From Arcuatula senhousia (taxonomy: Eukaryota; Mollusca; Bivalvia; Mytilida; Mytilidae): a DNA stretch of 64,000 nucleotides. Positions 1 through 10,300 of this stretch are shown piece by piece. A program made the position numbers and the translations under genes. Each line of letters opens with the position of its first letter. Within the stretch, counting starts at the first letter, position 1. The stretch is from positions 36,237,275 through 36,301,274 of the forward strand of contig OZ020308.1 in NCBI GenBank assembly GCA_963971305.1, given 5' to 3'. The notes below the pieces were generated by a model that did not search any database, had not been told where the DNA came from, and saw only the letters and a program-made list of their open reading frames with translations.

Positions 1-127
1 TGTATTAAGTTCAGTAATAATAATTTGTTTTTTTTACAGCGACAAGACATAAAACAACTACAGTCCTAAAAAACTTTTTCAGTTCTTAATGTTTTTACAA
101 CTATCGATTTGAAAATTTTTCACAAAC

Positions 128-240
128 CTGCCATTTCCAAAGTGCTTTTAAACTTCCTGGTCAATTAATCTACAATAGATTTTTGAACTAATTGATCTAT
201 TTAACCAGATAGAGAGCGATACATTAAAGGTGTGTTTAAA
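128..240 (-). CDS. First exon of a paralogue running off the left edge (partial)
   Basis: Read on the minus strand, positions 134-128 give ATGGCAG followed by a GT donor at 127-126. This is the same seven-base coding first exon and donor (ATGGCAG|GTTTGT) found at 43592-43598 for the large gene described below. The flanking bases also match: upstream both have a GGAAGTTT(T)AAAAG stretch, and in the intron both have a TTTTCAAATCGA stretch. I infer the start of a second, tandem member of the Mieap-like gene family, with only Met-Ala and the first base of the third codon inside the window. The upstream part of the entry is presumed 5' UTR, and its true start is unknown. The remaining exons lie outside the window. 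Confidence 0.6.
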
Positions 241-1458
241 TGTAAAAAAAATAAATCTTATTTGATATTGAATTTAATGTACTTATGCAATTTAGGACTG
301 AGAAGTATATATGTTGACATAGGTTTAATCCAATATGTAAAAAGAGTTACATTATCATCCGGATGTTTTTTATGTGGCCCGGAGTCGCAATTATGTCAAA
401 TCAATTTAATTAATCTACGATATTATTATTCTCACTGTCACACTAATTCTACGATTTTTTTACGCTTTATCAATGAGCCAATCACAAGAACGGTATGATT
501 ATAACACTGAATTCCTTTTGATCAAATAAAATTCAACACAAAATAAACAAAAATACAGAAGTGTATTATTAAAGCAAAGTCTTTAAAAATCAGAGTAATG
601 GTCTAAACTTTGTGCAAACATTTCTAATGATAAAATGTGTAATTGCACTAAATATCTGTCTTATTGAACTCTGATAGAATAAGTAAAACACAACATTGTT
701 GTAAGACACGATTTTAAAAATGAGGTGATCACCTCATTACCACCGACAGTCAAAAACTTAAACAACAAGATATGTCCCAAAGACATACATGGCACGATGT
801 CCCATCTCGCGATTTGGGACAGACGGACAGACGGACTGACAAACAGACCCGAGCTATGGACCCACCTCAAAAATTCAAAATGGCGGACTTTCAAGATGGC
901 TGCCATAATGTTTAACTGAAACGCGTTTAGCACTTAAAAAACTATGGTTAAATGTTTCTTAAAATTAGTTCAACAGTTTGAATTCCAGTTTTCAATAAAG
1001 TACCTTAAAATAAATGCAACAGTCGTTGAAGCCCCTGCGGAAACTCGAAAGCAGTATGTGACATTATTTACATGTACTTCCATTTAACGGAAACCCAAAA
1101 CGAATATATTCAGTAAAAGACGAAGAAGGAAAACTCCTAACCATAAAGAAGAAATAACAAGGAAATGAAAAAAAAAGTAAGCGAAGTTTTGGATAGAACA
1201 AATTCATTACAACTACGATTTACACACCAACCTAGACATAAGCGCAGAGCATATTAAAAAACGGGAAATTTACTAAAATGGAATATAAAAAAAGAAGCCT
1301 CCTGGCTAGAAAAAGATTCGGTCTCGTCAGTTGATGTGTCTACATCTTTTTTCTTTTAGCCCATGAGGAAGGACTTGAAGTCCGAAAATTTTGTCATCTT
1401 TTATTGTTTTATAAATTTCAACCTTTTATTGTAATTTTTCTTATTTGGATTTTACCTT
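241..1458. other. Intergenic stretch with degenerate repeats
   Basis: I see no supportable gene here. Positions 719-738 form a perfect 20-base palindrome centred on GGTGATCACC. Positions 810-910 hold a GGACAGACGGACAGACGG stretch of the type that ends several dispersed mussel repeats. The short open frames are not supported by splice sites or recognisable motifs. Confidence 0.5.
719..738. repeat. Perfect 20-bp palindrome
   Basis: The sequence AATGAGGTGATCACCTCATT is its own reverse complement. A related half (GATGATCACCTCA) occurs at 1881-1893, just after the reverse-transcriptase fragment. The pair may therefore be a remnant of that retroelement family rather than a regulatory site. Confidence 0.6.
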
Positions 1459-1506
1459 TTAAATGTGATTTAAGAGACCACCGAATCTAATTGCTTCACG
1501 TCTTTC

Positions 1507-1857
1507 TTGGATTTGCACCTCGAATTTGACCCAGGTGGTCATCTCAGTACAAAAATTTACGATAAACGAGACGATTTTAATTTTCAAATTATTAATTTTC
1601 CTAACCTGCAGAGCAATATACCTACTTCTCCTGCATACGGTGTTTATATTTCTCAACTTATTCGATATGCCAGAGCTTGCACACATTTCACAGATTTTTT
1701 TATCAGACACCGGTTTCTTCGTGACCGACTTTTGAAGCAGGGCTATAAGAAAATACGTCTCATACGATCACTAAAAAAATTCTTTCTTCGTTATCAGCCA
1801 CTAGTAGAAAAGTTCAAAATTGAGTTAAAAGAAATAATAGTTAATTGTTTTAATTAG
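1507..1857 (+). pseudogene. Reverse-transcriptase ORF fragment, C-terminal part
   Basis: The open frame encodes 116 residues with the signature YDKRDDFNF, then NFP, SNIP, SPAYGVYISQLIRYARAC, and a basic C-terminal stretch ending RYQPLVEKFK. I recognise this block as the end of a reverse-transcriptase-like ORF common in molluscs, cnidarians and amphioxus. The catalytic YxDD region would lie upstream and is absent here, so this is a 5'-truncated dead copy. Sequence after the stop to about 2151 continues the element's 3' end, which finishes in an AAGTTCGGTAGTTTTGTTATTACC motif. Short pieces of that 3' end recur at 22640-22715 and 40360-40420, and probably in reverse near 9790-9880. The exact clade is uncertain. 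Confidence 0.65.
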
Positions 1858-2155
1858 TGTTTGACTGGTCTGCTGTACTGAGATGATCACCTCAATATCC
1901 CTATTGTGTCTCACAACTATGTTGTGTTCTATGGTCATTACCGGATCCTAAGATCGCAATGGAAGAGGGAGGTTTGGCGCCATAAAACCTGGTTTAACCC
2001 ACCATTTCGTTTGAAATGCCTGTACCAAGTCAGGACCATTGCGATCCACCAGTTCTCCGGTATGACTGATTCGTTTTTGTCATTTTCTCTGGACTATGAG
2101 ATTGATCATTCAAGTTCGGTAGTTTTGTTATTACCTTTATTTACCTTCTAAACCT
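1858..2155 (+). repeat. 3' end of the YDKRDDFNF retroelement
   Basis: This is the tail of the preceding element. It contains ATGATCACCTCAATATCCC, a Pro/Phe-rich broken frame, and the terminal TTCGGTAGTTTTGTTATTACC block shared with copies near 22.7 and 40.4 kb. The shared terminus supports a common 3' end. Confidence 0.5.
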
Positions 2156-2560
2156 ACATACTTGGTCTATGAGATTTGGTATAAGTGTACGCGACACAAC
2201 CAACAATATAAACGACAATTTAAAACATCCACAATGGAAAACAGTCAGTTGCCTTCAATGTGACCAGTGGTCGCTGCTTGCTGTTTTTCAAGTGGCCCTG
2301 GATTGAAAATAAACTACAAATGATACAAGCCCAATCTTTAAGCGCAATGAAAGACCATCTTATTGACAAAAAATGTCTTTTTTCATGTTACATTTTAGAA
2401 AAAAACACAGCTAACAAAGTCCTAAATCATAACTTTTAATTATGAAAAGAAATTCGTTTGGAGATATTTCAGTGAATTATAAGTATGCTTGAGTTTTTCA
2501 TCCTTATCGTCATTGTCCAAGCCCTATTTTAGAAATAGGAGAATGTAGGGATAAGGATGT
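2156..2560. repeat. Dispersed ~330-bp repeat, copy 1
   Basis: The block starts GTGTACGCGACACAACCAAC and runs through ACGACAATTTAAAA and ACAATGGAAAA to an ATGAAAGA...ATGTTACATTTTAGAAAA portion. The same order of motifs is seen at 4806-5150, and a shorter form at 23845-24000. No ORF or terminal repeat was found, so the class is unknown. Confidence 0.6.
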
Positions 2561-3215
2561 TTTTTATATAGATACGTCCTTCATGGTAATTTTTCGCTGA
2601 AAATTATCATTTTTGTATTTTTTGCCCAGGAGTCGAGTGTAAATTTTAAACACGTGAGAACCATACATTGTAACGATCTGCAGCGACAAAATAAGTTGTT
2701 TTTATAAACTCTAGCCATTTCTACAGCTGACTTTATTCTCTGACTTTTCACAGGAACGTGGGGAATGACAATACACATAAAAAAAACAGCAATCTTACCA
2801 GAAAACTCCTCCTCATAATCATAACAGGAAATTCTTCGATCGGATCTTCTCGCATAAACTGGAGTTGTGATTACCAAGTTTTAAAGGTGGAAATTAATCT
2901 CAAATTAACAAGATGTCGTTAAAGAACCTCAAGAATACCAACAATAAATTGTTTATTGTTGATATTTATATTAATATAAAATATATAAATATAGAGTTTC
3001 CTGTCAGTTCAAGTTGTTAGTTGCTGAATACGCATTTAAGGGGAATAACTAGCGTGAAAATGTGCGATAAAATTATTAAAAAGAGATTTATGGGACAATT
3101 ATCGTTTTCTTAAATATCTAAAAAAATAGTACCGGTAGAATGACCCCATGTGTTCATGGTACGTGTTAATCACAGAACTTAAACGTATGTTCTATAACCA
3201 TTAGAGTAGCTTGCT
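2561..3215. other. Intergenic, no gene recognised
   Basis: The stretch is AT-rich. A 98-codon open frame on the minus strand (2581-2877) has no recognisable motif and no splice support. I see nothing else supportable. Confidence 0.4.
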
Positions 3216-3430
3216 CAACTCATGCTATTCCTGCTCTTCCGAATCACCTGAGTTCACTTTTGTTACGACTTGAGTTTTCGTTTTAGACTGCTGTTCAGTT
3301 TTTTGGTGTTTTTATACGAATGTATATTTATATGTAGTCTTATATTCGTTCTGTTATCGTTCGTGTATTCTGGTTTTGTCTTTGCACTTTCGAACGTTTG
3401 ACCTTTGGATGCCACATTGGTACCTCTTTG
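3216..3430 (+). repeat. Dispersed repeat with CACCTGAGTTCAC head, copy 1
   Basis: The block contains CACCTGAGTTCAC, GTTACGACTTGAGTT, a T-rich middle and TTTGACCTTTGGATGCC. The same sequence of blocks occurs at 11480-11665 and 29960-30165, with a truncated copy at 32890-33020. It is a degenerate interspersed repeat of unknown class. Confidence 0.5.
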
Positions 3431-3627
3431 CTTCTTTGAAATAATTCTATCACATGTTACTTTTACTTAAATTACTTTAAATGTCGTCAACGGCTTTTGC
3501 TTATGACGTCTTTTTTTACAATATCTGTACCTGGTGACAGTGACCTAGGTTTGTAAAGTCCAGTTGACGTTTGTGTACATTTTCTTTTTCATGTTGAATA
3601 ATGGTTATTTGTTTGAAACAACTCTTT

Positions 3628-3965
3628 ATGGTGGTGTAGTGGTTAACGCGTCGTGCTACTAACACCGAGGTTCTTGGTTCGATCCTCGTTAGGGATGTAA
3701 ATTTCATGAACCAATTTTCCGATTCTCTCTTGACACCATTTGCGAGGATGGTCTCAAGAACCGATGCTAGTCCTTCGGAAGGGACGAAAAAAGGTTGTCC
3801 CGTGTATGGGATAGTAATACCCTATGCACGTTAAAAACCCCTTTGTAGAATTCGATAAGAGTAGGCTCAATGGGGCCGCTACAAAGGCCACGCTCGCAAT
3901 CTGCTAGCTGGAGAGGGATTTATATAAGCATTAAGCTTGTTTCCCAATCCAGGGTAAATAAATAT
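3628..3965 (+). mobile_element. tRNA-derived SINE
   Basis: The head has a pol III A box (TAGTGGTTAACG, 3637-3648) and B box (GGTTCGATCC, 3676-3685) at tRNA-like spacing, so it descends from a tRNA gene. The body follows (GGATGGTCTCAAGAACCGATG, GGGACGAAAAAAGG, CACGTTAAAAACCCC) and the end is AT-rich, near AGGGTAAATAAAT. The tRNA part does not fold as an intact functional tRNA by eye. It is intergenic, downstream of the large gene. Confidence 0.75.
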
Positions 3966-4805
3966 GTTTAAACTTCAATATAGTTGTACTTCAAAAACAC
4001 ACGAGTATTTATGAACGTTATGTACTATTTGAATTTAATATGGCTGTACGCCTCTTCAATATGTTAGTTGTTCTACATCCAGAAAGGAGTCTTTCTTTAA
4101 GGATTGGTTTGAATCGTGCTTGCATAACACTCTTTTTAAAGACATAGAACCTATCAATTTTGCAATTTTTTACATTGAATAAAAAGTACATATATTAAAA
4201 ATATACTATCTAAAACTGACCTTTACCAACATAAAAACTCAATGTTTTGCAGTTTTCTATAAAATAATCTTATTTTAATTATTCGCTTTGATTCAGTATT
4301 GTCCAGCATAAATATTTACTTTTTGTAAACTGGGTACTGTTAAACTAAGAAACGAAATGTAACTAAACGAGGCGAAGAGAAAACGAAATCGGTAAATTAA
4401 GAAAAACGACTGGTGTCGGCTAAAATCGATTCAATTTTCCTTTTTACCAGTTTCGCTTGATTTCGTTTCCTTTCTAAATACAGATTTCGGTTGCTAATTT
4501 TACTGTTTACGTTTCCTTCTTTAACGATATCATTTTTGTGCAGCTCCGTTTCGTTTGGTTACCTTTTGTTTCTCAGTTAACCAGTACCCGCGAGTGTTTA
4601 CATTCTATAATTAGTTTGTCCTCTTTTTTGACTCTGCGTTTTTTTCATCAGTTTTCCGTCGAAAAGAATACTTTCTGGCAGGTTTTTTGAAAATTTAACA
4701 GTTTCTTCAAAGGTTTTACAATGTATTCTTTAAATAGTGTGAATTTTAGTATTTTTCAATAATTGCCAAAATGATAGGTTCTATGTCTTTAATTAGGGTC
4801 ATTAA

Positions 4806-5150
4806 TTAATGAGATGTTGAATAACTGTACGCGACACAACCTACAGTATAAACGACAATTTAAAAAATCCACAATGGAAAATAGCCAGTAGCCTTCAATG
4901 TGACTATAGTGGTCGCTGCTCGCTGTTTTTCAATTGGCCATGGATTAAAAATAAACTAAATATGATACAAGCCCAATCCTAAAGTGCAATGAAAGATCCT
5001 CTTTTTAAAAAAAAAAAATGCTGTCTTTTTTCCATGTTACATTTTAGAAAATACATCCTAAATCATAACTTTTAGTTATGCAAAGAAATTCGTTTGGAGA
5101 TATCCTAGTGAGTTATAGGAATGCTTGAGATTTTCATCCTTAATAAATAA
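4806..5150. repeat. Dispersed ~330-bp repeat, copy 2
   Basis: It repeats the 2156-2560 block in the same orientation, with GTACGCGACACAACC, ACAATGGAAAATAGCCAGTAGCC and ATTCGTTTGGAGATAT in common. The two copies flank about 2.3 kb that includes the tRNA-derived SINE. Confidence 0.65.
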
Positions 5151-6040
5151 ATCATTCATGGCCGCCCGTGGTTTATTAGAGATTTTAACATGGGTTGCCA
5201 TTGTTTTCGGTAATATTTAAAAATGAAAAAAATATAAAATATTTGATTTAATCTTTCATGATAACCTTATATTGTTCTTTTTTCAAAACTGTTTTAATGA
5301 TTTTAATAGCGAAATTTTATCCCGGAACCGATAATATCTTACAAACTGAACCATGTATTTTGCTTTGAGATTGACTTTTTCTTTATTACTGGACGCTACC
5401 GATTAAAACTTTTTTTCTTTTATAAGTAACAGCGATAGGCATACGCACGCCGCGATTACCGGAAAATTACTTGCTTCGGCATTAGGTACATGTATGTTAT
5501 ACTGTGATAGGTACATGTAGGATTGTTTTTGCATAAGTTAAGAAAAGAGATATAATCATTTTTTCAGTCGACATTTTTACATTTGTACATTTATCAAAAT
5601 CATTTCAATATGTGGATCGTGTCTTTCTGGCACAAATTCCATATTCTTTCGTTTTTAATATTATTTCAGAGTTTGGCTTTAGTGCCGTGTGGAGGTCGTA
5701 GAAAGCTTCCCCGTGCTTCAGTTTTATGCGCTTATATATTTTTGAGTACTGGAATATGTGGTGGAGAGAAACAGTTTACACATTATCAAAATTTGACAGC
5801 GTTTGGTAAATTCTTTGAAAATTGATCAATTTTTCTGTTTGGTCATTGTTGTAATATTTTTTGGCTTCTGTTTTTGTTTTATCAAATCTAATATTCTATC
5901 ATTTTGTCAAGTTTTCTACTCCTAGCGTCGTCTGATAAAGGTTAATCCAGAAAAGCACTTCACATGCAGTGAAAAAAGACAAAGCATAATTTAGTCAGAA
6001 AATATATATTTATATAATATATAAATGTAAAGTTAATCAT
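5151..6040. other. Intergenic, no gene recognised
   Basis: This is AT-rich sequence downstream of the large minus-strand gene. An 80-codon plus-strand frame (5583-5825) has no recognisable domain and no supporting context. Confidence 0.4.
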
Positions 6041-6046
6041 TTTATT
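6041..6046 (-). terminator. Candidate polyadenylation signal of the Mieap-like gene
   Basis: TTTATT on the plus strand reads AATAAA on the gene strand, about 325 bases after the stop codon at 6372-6374. It is the first canonical hexamer I found downstream of the stop. Confidence 0.4.
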
Positions 6047-6371
6047 CTTATCACAGAATCAATAAATAAAATATCACAATAATCTGAAAATGATGTAAAA
6101 CCACTTGATGGTATATATCAATAATGATATTACTTATATTGCAAAAAGTTGTATCTTTTTATATTTACATTATTTTGTCTTCCGTGTAAACTTGCTTATT
6201 CATTTGTATTATTTAACACCTTAATGTATTTAAACTTAAAATGTAAATTAAATGATATGAAATTATGAATTCTAAATCTTATGCAAAACTAAAGAAATAA
6301 AACGATCTTCTTGTCCAATTGTAAAATCAAAACAGAATGTTGAATAACAACCTTTTTAGTATAACAGGTTT

Positions 6372-7382
6372 TTAATCCCTCGTTATTTGTTGTTGAAAAT
6401 TGTCTGGATCATTATTTTCATTCGCTGAAGAATCAAAATTTTCATTATTTGATTGACTTTTGGTATCAACATCCTTTTGACTGTGATCGTTTCCTTTCTT
6501 GTCTCTTTTCGTTCTTGATTTTCCGTACGCCTCCTTATTACATATCGCTTCTTTGTCCATTGGAATTTCTTTCTTTAGCTTTCCATCAGTACATCCCTCT
6601 GATGTGGTTAATACTCTCTCAACTTGCCCGTTGCCTTTACCATCTTTTGGAGTAAAAATGTTTCCTTCAGCCTCATCTGTTTCTGTCGCTCCTTTGTCTC
6701 TCAATTGATTAATCATTTTGTCGTCCTTTGTCTTTCTATCATTATTCTCCTTTGGTTTGTCTGTATTCCCTTCAACTTCACTTTCGCCTTTACCATCATT
6801 CGGACCAAACTTTCGTTCAGTCATATCTTTTCTTTTTGCTCCTTTGTCTTCAACTGCACCAAACGTATTTTCATGTATCTGTTTATCAGAACCCCCCTTC
6901 GATCTGTCTGTCCTACTTCCAACTTGACTTTCGCCTTCTCCGTCATGTGAAATCCCAGGCTTTTCTTCACATGCTTCAGCCTTACCTTTTCCAGCTGCTC
7001 CTTTGTCATCCATTGTTTGTTTATCTTCTTTTTCTTGAACTTTTTTGTCCTTTCCCTTTAACTTTTCCGATTTTCCATCTTCTGATGTATTTGTCTCTTT
7101 CGTTCCCATCCCTTGTGCTACGCCTTTGCTCATCAAAGGACCATTCTGGTGAAGAAACATTACTGGCCAGACCAAATATTTGATAAAATCTCCACTTCTT
7201 GTGAATGGTGCTAACCGCTCTTTGTCAAACTTCGATCCCTGTGCATAAGAAAAATCAAGAACCATCGGTGGATCCTGAAGAACCATGTACATGACTGTTT
7301 GGATACTTTTCTTTACCAACTCGTCGCCATCTTTTCCGCTTTTTCTCATTAAATCTGCGATAGTTTGATTGTTTTGAATTTC
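6372..7382 (-). CDS. Mieap-like gene, exon 16 (last): end of C-terminal domain plus charged tail
   Basis: The acceptor TTTGTAG precedes GAAATTCAA at 7382 and the exon ends at the stop TAA (6372-6374). It encodes residues 480-815. The first 90 residues hold the most family-like block: MVLQDPPMVLDFSYAQG, FDKERLAPF, then FLHQNGPLMSKGVAQG. The rest is strongly charged and repetitive, with recurring DKGA and DGKGES/DGEGES units about 50 residues apart. It looks intrinsically disordered. Plus-strand open frames across 6449-7183 are shadows of this low-complexity code. Confidence 0.9.
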   Translation of the reverse strand, partial: EIQNNQTIADLMRKSGKDGDELVKKSIQTVMYMVLQDPPMVLDFSYAQGSKFDKERLAPFTRSGDFIKYLVWPVMFLHQNGPLMSKGVAQGMGTKETNTSEDGKSEKLKGKDKKVQEKEDKQTMDDKGAAGKGKAEACEEKPGISHDGEGESQVGSRTDRSKGGSDKQIHENTFGAVEDKGAKRKDMTERKFGPNDGKGESEVEGNTDKPKENNDRKTKDDKMINQLRDKGATETDEAEGNIFTPKDGKGNGQVERVLTTSEGCTDGKLKKEIPMDKEAICNKEAYGKSRTKRDKKGNDHSQKDVDTKSQSNNENFDSSANENNDPDNFQQQITRD

Positions 7383-10300
7383 CTACAAAGGAATAATTTG
7401 GCTAGTAGATTAGTAAAATGGATAGGCATTGTATACTTTGTCTATAATTATGAATAGCGGATTTCAAATATTTGAATAGCCAAATATAATGTTTTATACA
7501 AATTTCTTAAAAGAACTTTGATATGATAATCTTTTAAGTAAAAACCTACATCAAACTATTTAATCTTTATCTGAGCACATTCTTACGAGTAGATAACCAG
7601 CAGTAACAATGTAATGCAAACAATTAATACACCATTTATATTATACGATGTTGTAAAAAGATTAATCCTCATTGTGTCAAAAAATGTACAAGTACACTTT
7701 TAAAGTGAATTTGGACTGCAGTAAAAACTATTACAGCACTACAGTTGATATACTAAGGCATCACGATATTAAAACTAAAGAATAGGTTACATTAACAAGA
7801 GGCTAACAGGAGCCTGAATCGCTCACCTGGTCTTGATGTCAACCCTATGAAGACTTTTGTATAGCTAAATGAGCTGAATGTTTAGGCAAGAAAAAGCTTT
7901 TATCTTTCTTCAAAAAGTTTCATTCTTAATAAGCAAAAAACACCATTATTCATCTTTTAAGGGGCTGAAACCCCTATAAGGGTCATCTGACAATTTCGAT
8001 TCTATGGAGACTTTTGTGGTGCTAAATGAGCTGAACATTTAAGCAAGCAACAGCTTTTCTCTATCTGCAATAAATCTCATTGTATAGGCCAAAAATACTA
8101 TTTTTTGCCTTTAAGGGGCTTTAACCCCTATAAGGGGGCCATCATACAACTTGGATCCTATGGAGACTTTTGTAGAGCTTGATAAACTGAACATTTAAGC
8201 AAGCAACAGCTTTTCTCTATCTGCAATAGTTTTCGTTCTATAGGTCTAAAACACTGTTTTTTGCCTGTAACCCCTATAAGGGGTCATCTGACATCTTCGA
8301 CTGAAAGGATACTTTTGTAGAGATTTAGATTCTGAAGAGCCTAAGATCCCTCGGATTTTTTCTATAGGTTATGGTTGCTGAATTATAAGCCATTTTAATT
8401 GATTTTACCCTATGTTCTATTTTTAGAAATAGGGGCCATGTTTTTTATCGAATTATTTTAAAATGAGGATCGTTGTTGCCAACATGTCATAAATCATTCC
8501 TGCAAAGTTGCAGTTAAGTTGGTTCATCGGTTTCAGGGAAGAAGATTTGTGACATTGATAACGGACGACGACGGACGATGACGGACGCATAGTGATAGCA
8601 TAAGCTCACCTGGCAAAATAGGTCAATGATTGGGGGATAAGATGTTGTCAATAAATGCACAAATGTTCTACTTCTTTTCACACTTTTTTAATTCGTGGAT
8701 TTCCTATGTTTGGTTTCTATTGCGAGGAATAAAATTCCGAAACGGCCATATATATACAGAATATGAAAAATAATTGCAATCGGAGTTTGCATTTGTGTTA
8801 TGATCTCATATGTTCATTTACTCCGTATTCTGTCATAAAACAGTAGTACTTACCACTGAAGCACACGTGGAAAGTCTTTTCGCCGACTTCCGTAGTAAGT
8901 CTTTTACTATCTTTATATCAGGATCATGGCCATCTTTGCCTCCATCGTACTATTAACAATATATAACATGTATAAATGCTGTATAAAACAAATGTTTTTA
9001 TATCTTTTCTTAGGTTCGTTTTTAAATCCATATAATTTTAGAATAATACAATTTTATTGAAGAAATATATTAATTTAAAAATTATTTGAACGTTATGAGA
9101 AAAAATTGAATTTATTGCTTAAAATTATGTTTGAAATTAAATAATTTCTAAAAAATTTTAAAATTCTAACATAACAACAATTTTCAACTTCTTTGCTATT
9201 TCCTATGAAAACTAAGTTGTCTTGATATAAAATAAATATGTTTTTCTCGTACCCAGAAGTTAATTATAGTATAAAATGCTTACTTCCTTTTGCACTATAT
9301 CGCTCTCGTAGCCCAAAGATTTAAGTATTCTGTTTTTCCTTTTCTGAACTACATCTTGACAGCTTTTATAGATCATCTGAAAATATCAAACGTAGGTAAA
9401 AAAAAGTGTACAAATTTAGAATTATTTATAAAAGTTAGAAATATTTTAATATCTATGGCTTTTATTTGATATCTCATGTTCCGTACGGCAGGTTTTCCTT
9501 TAAGTATTAATGATAAAAAGTTCTTATCTATAGTGGCCAACATTATACTAATATTGGTAGTCTTGCTTTAATCCTACACTTTAAATTTTACACTTTGCTA
9601 TTTCAGTGCAATATTCAGCTCTTTTTTTTAAACTAAAGTTGACACTGAGATTTCGAAAGAGATAGAAGTGGCAATGTTTAATCAGCCACAATATTAAATT
9701 AAGCTTAAAGTAATAATAAAATTTCCGAACTTGGATGATCAATCTGAACGTTCAAGAGAAAAGAAAAAAAAAGAAAAACACACATGAAATTGCAATGGGC
9801 TTAACTTGGTACAGGCATTTCAAAAATGAAGACATAATAGGGATATGAAGGTGATAATCTCAGTAATCTCGATACAACAATCAGCAAAACACTAATTAAA
9901 ACATCCACTAACCATTACGAAAAACTTAATTTTTAATTTTTCCTCCAAGGATTGATTCCTAAGGAAGAATTGATTTAGAGATAGTATTAGACATTAGACT
10001 TGTTCTCTTATAATCATGGTCTAAAAGTCGGGCACTGATACACGATCAAGAAAAAATCTTTCTCAACGAAAAGAAGCTAATAAAAAAAGATTACCTGTAA
10101 TGTTTCAAGAATTTCTTGAACATTAGCTTCCTCCGAATCGGTCTGTTCTGCAAGTGCGTCTAATACATCTGTCCATGAGTTGTCATAGAGCTCTCTAAAC
10201 TGTTCACTTAGTTTCTCTGGTCTGTTTGGGTCGCTCAAGTCAGCAATACCTGGGTTGTTGTCCTTCATTTTCATTCCAGCCACCATACTTAATCTTTCAT

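Noticed and set aside
3637..3685. Possible tRNA gene
   Set aside because: It has A and B boxes but is followed by a SINE body and lacks a clear cloverleaf, so it was called as a tRNA-derived SINE.
6449..7183. Four overlapping plus-strand open frames
   Set aside because: They are shadows of the low-complexity, charged last exon on the minus strand and have no motifs or splice context.
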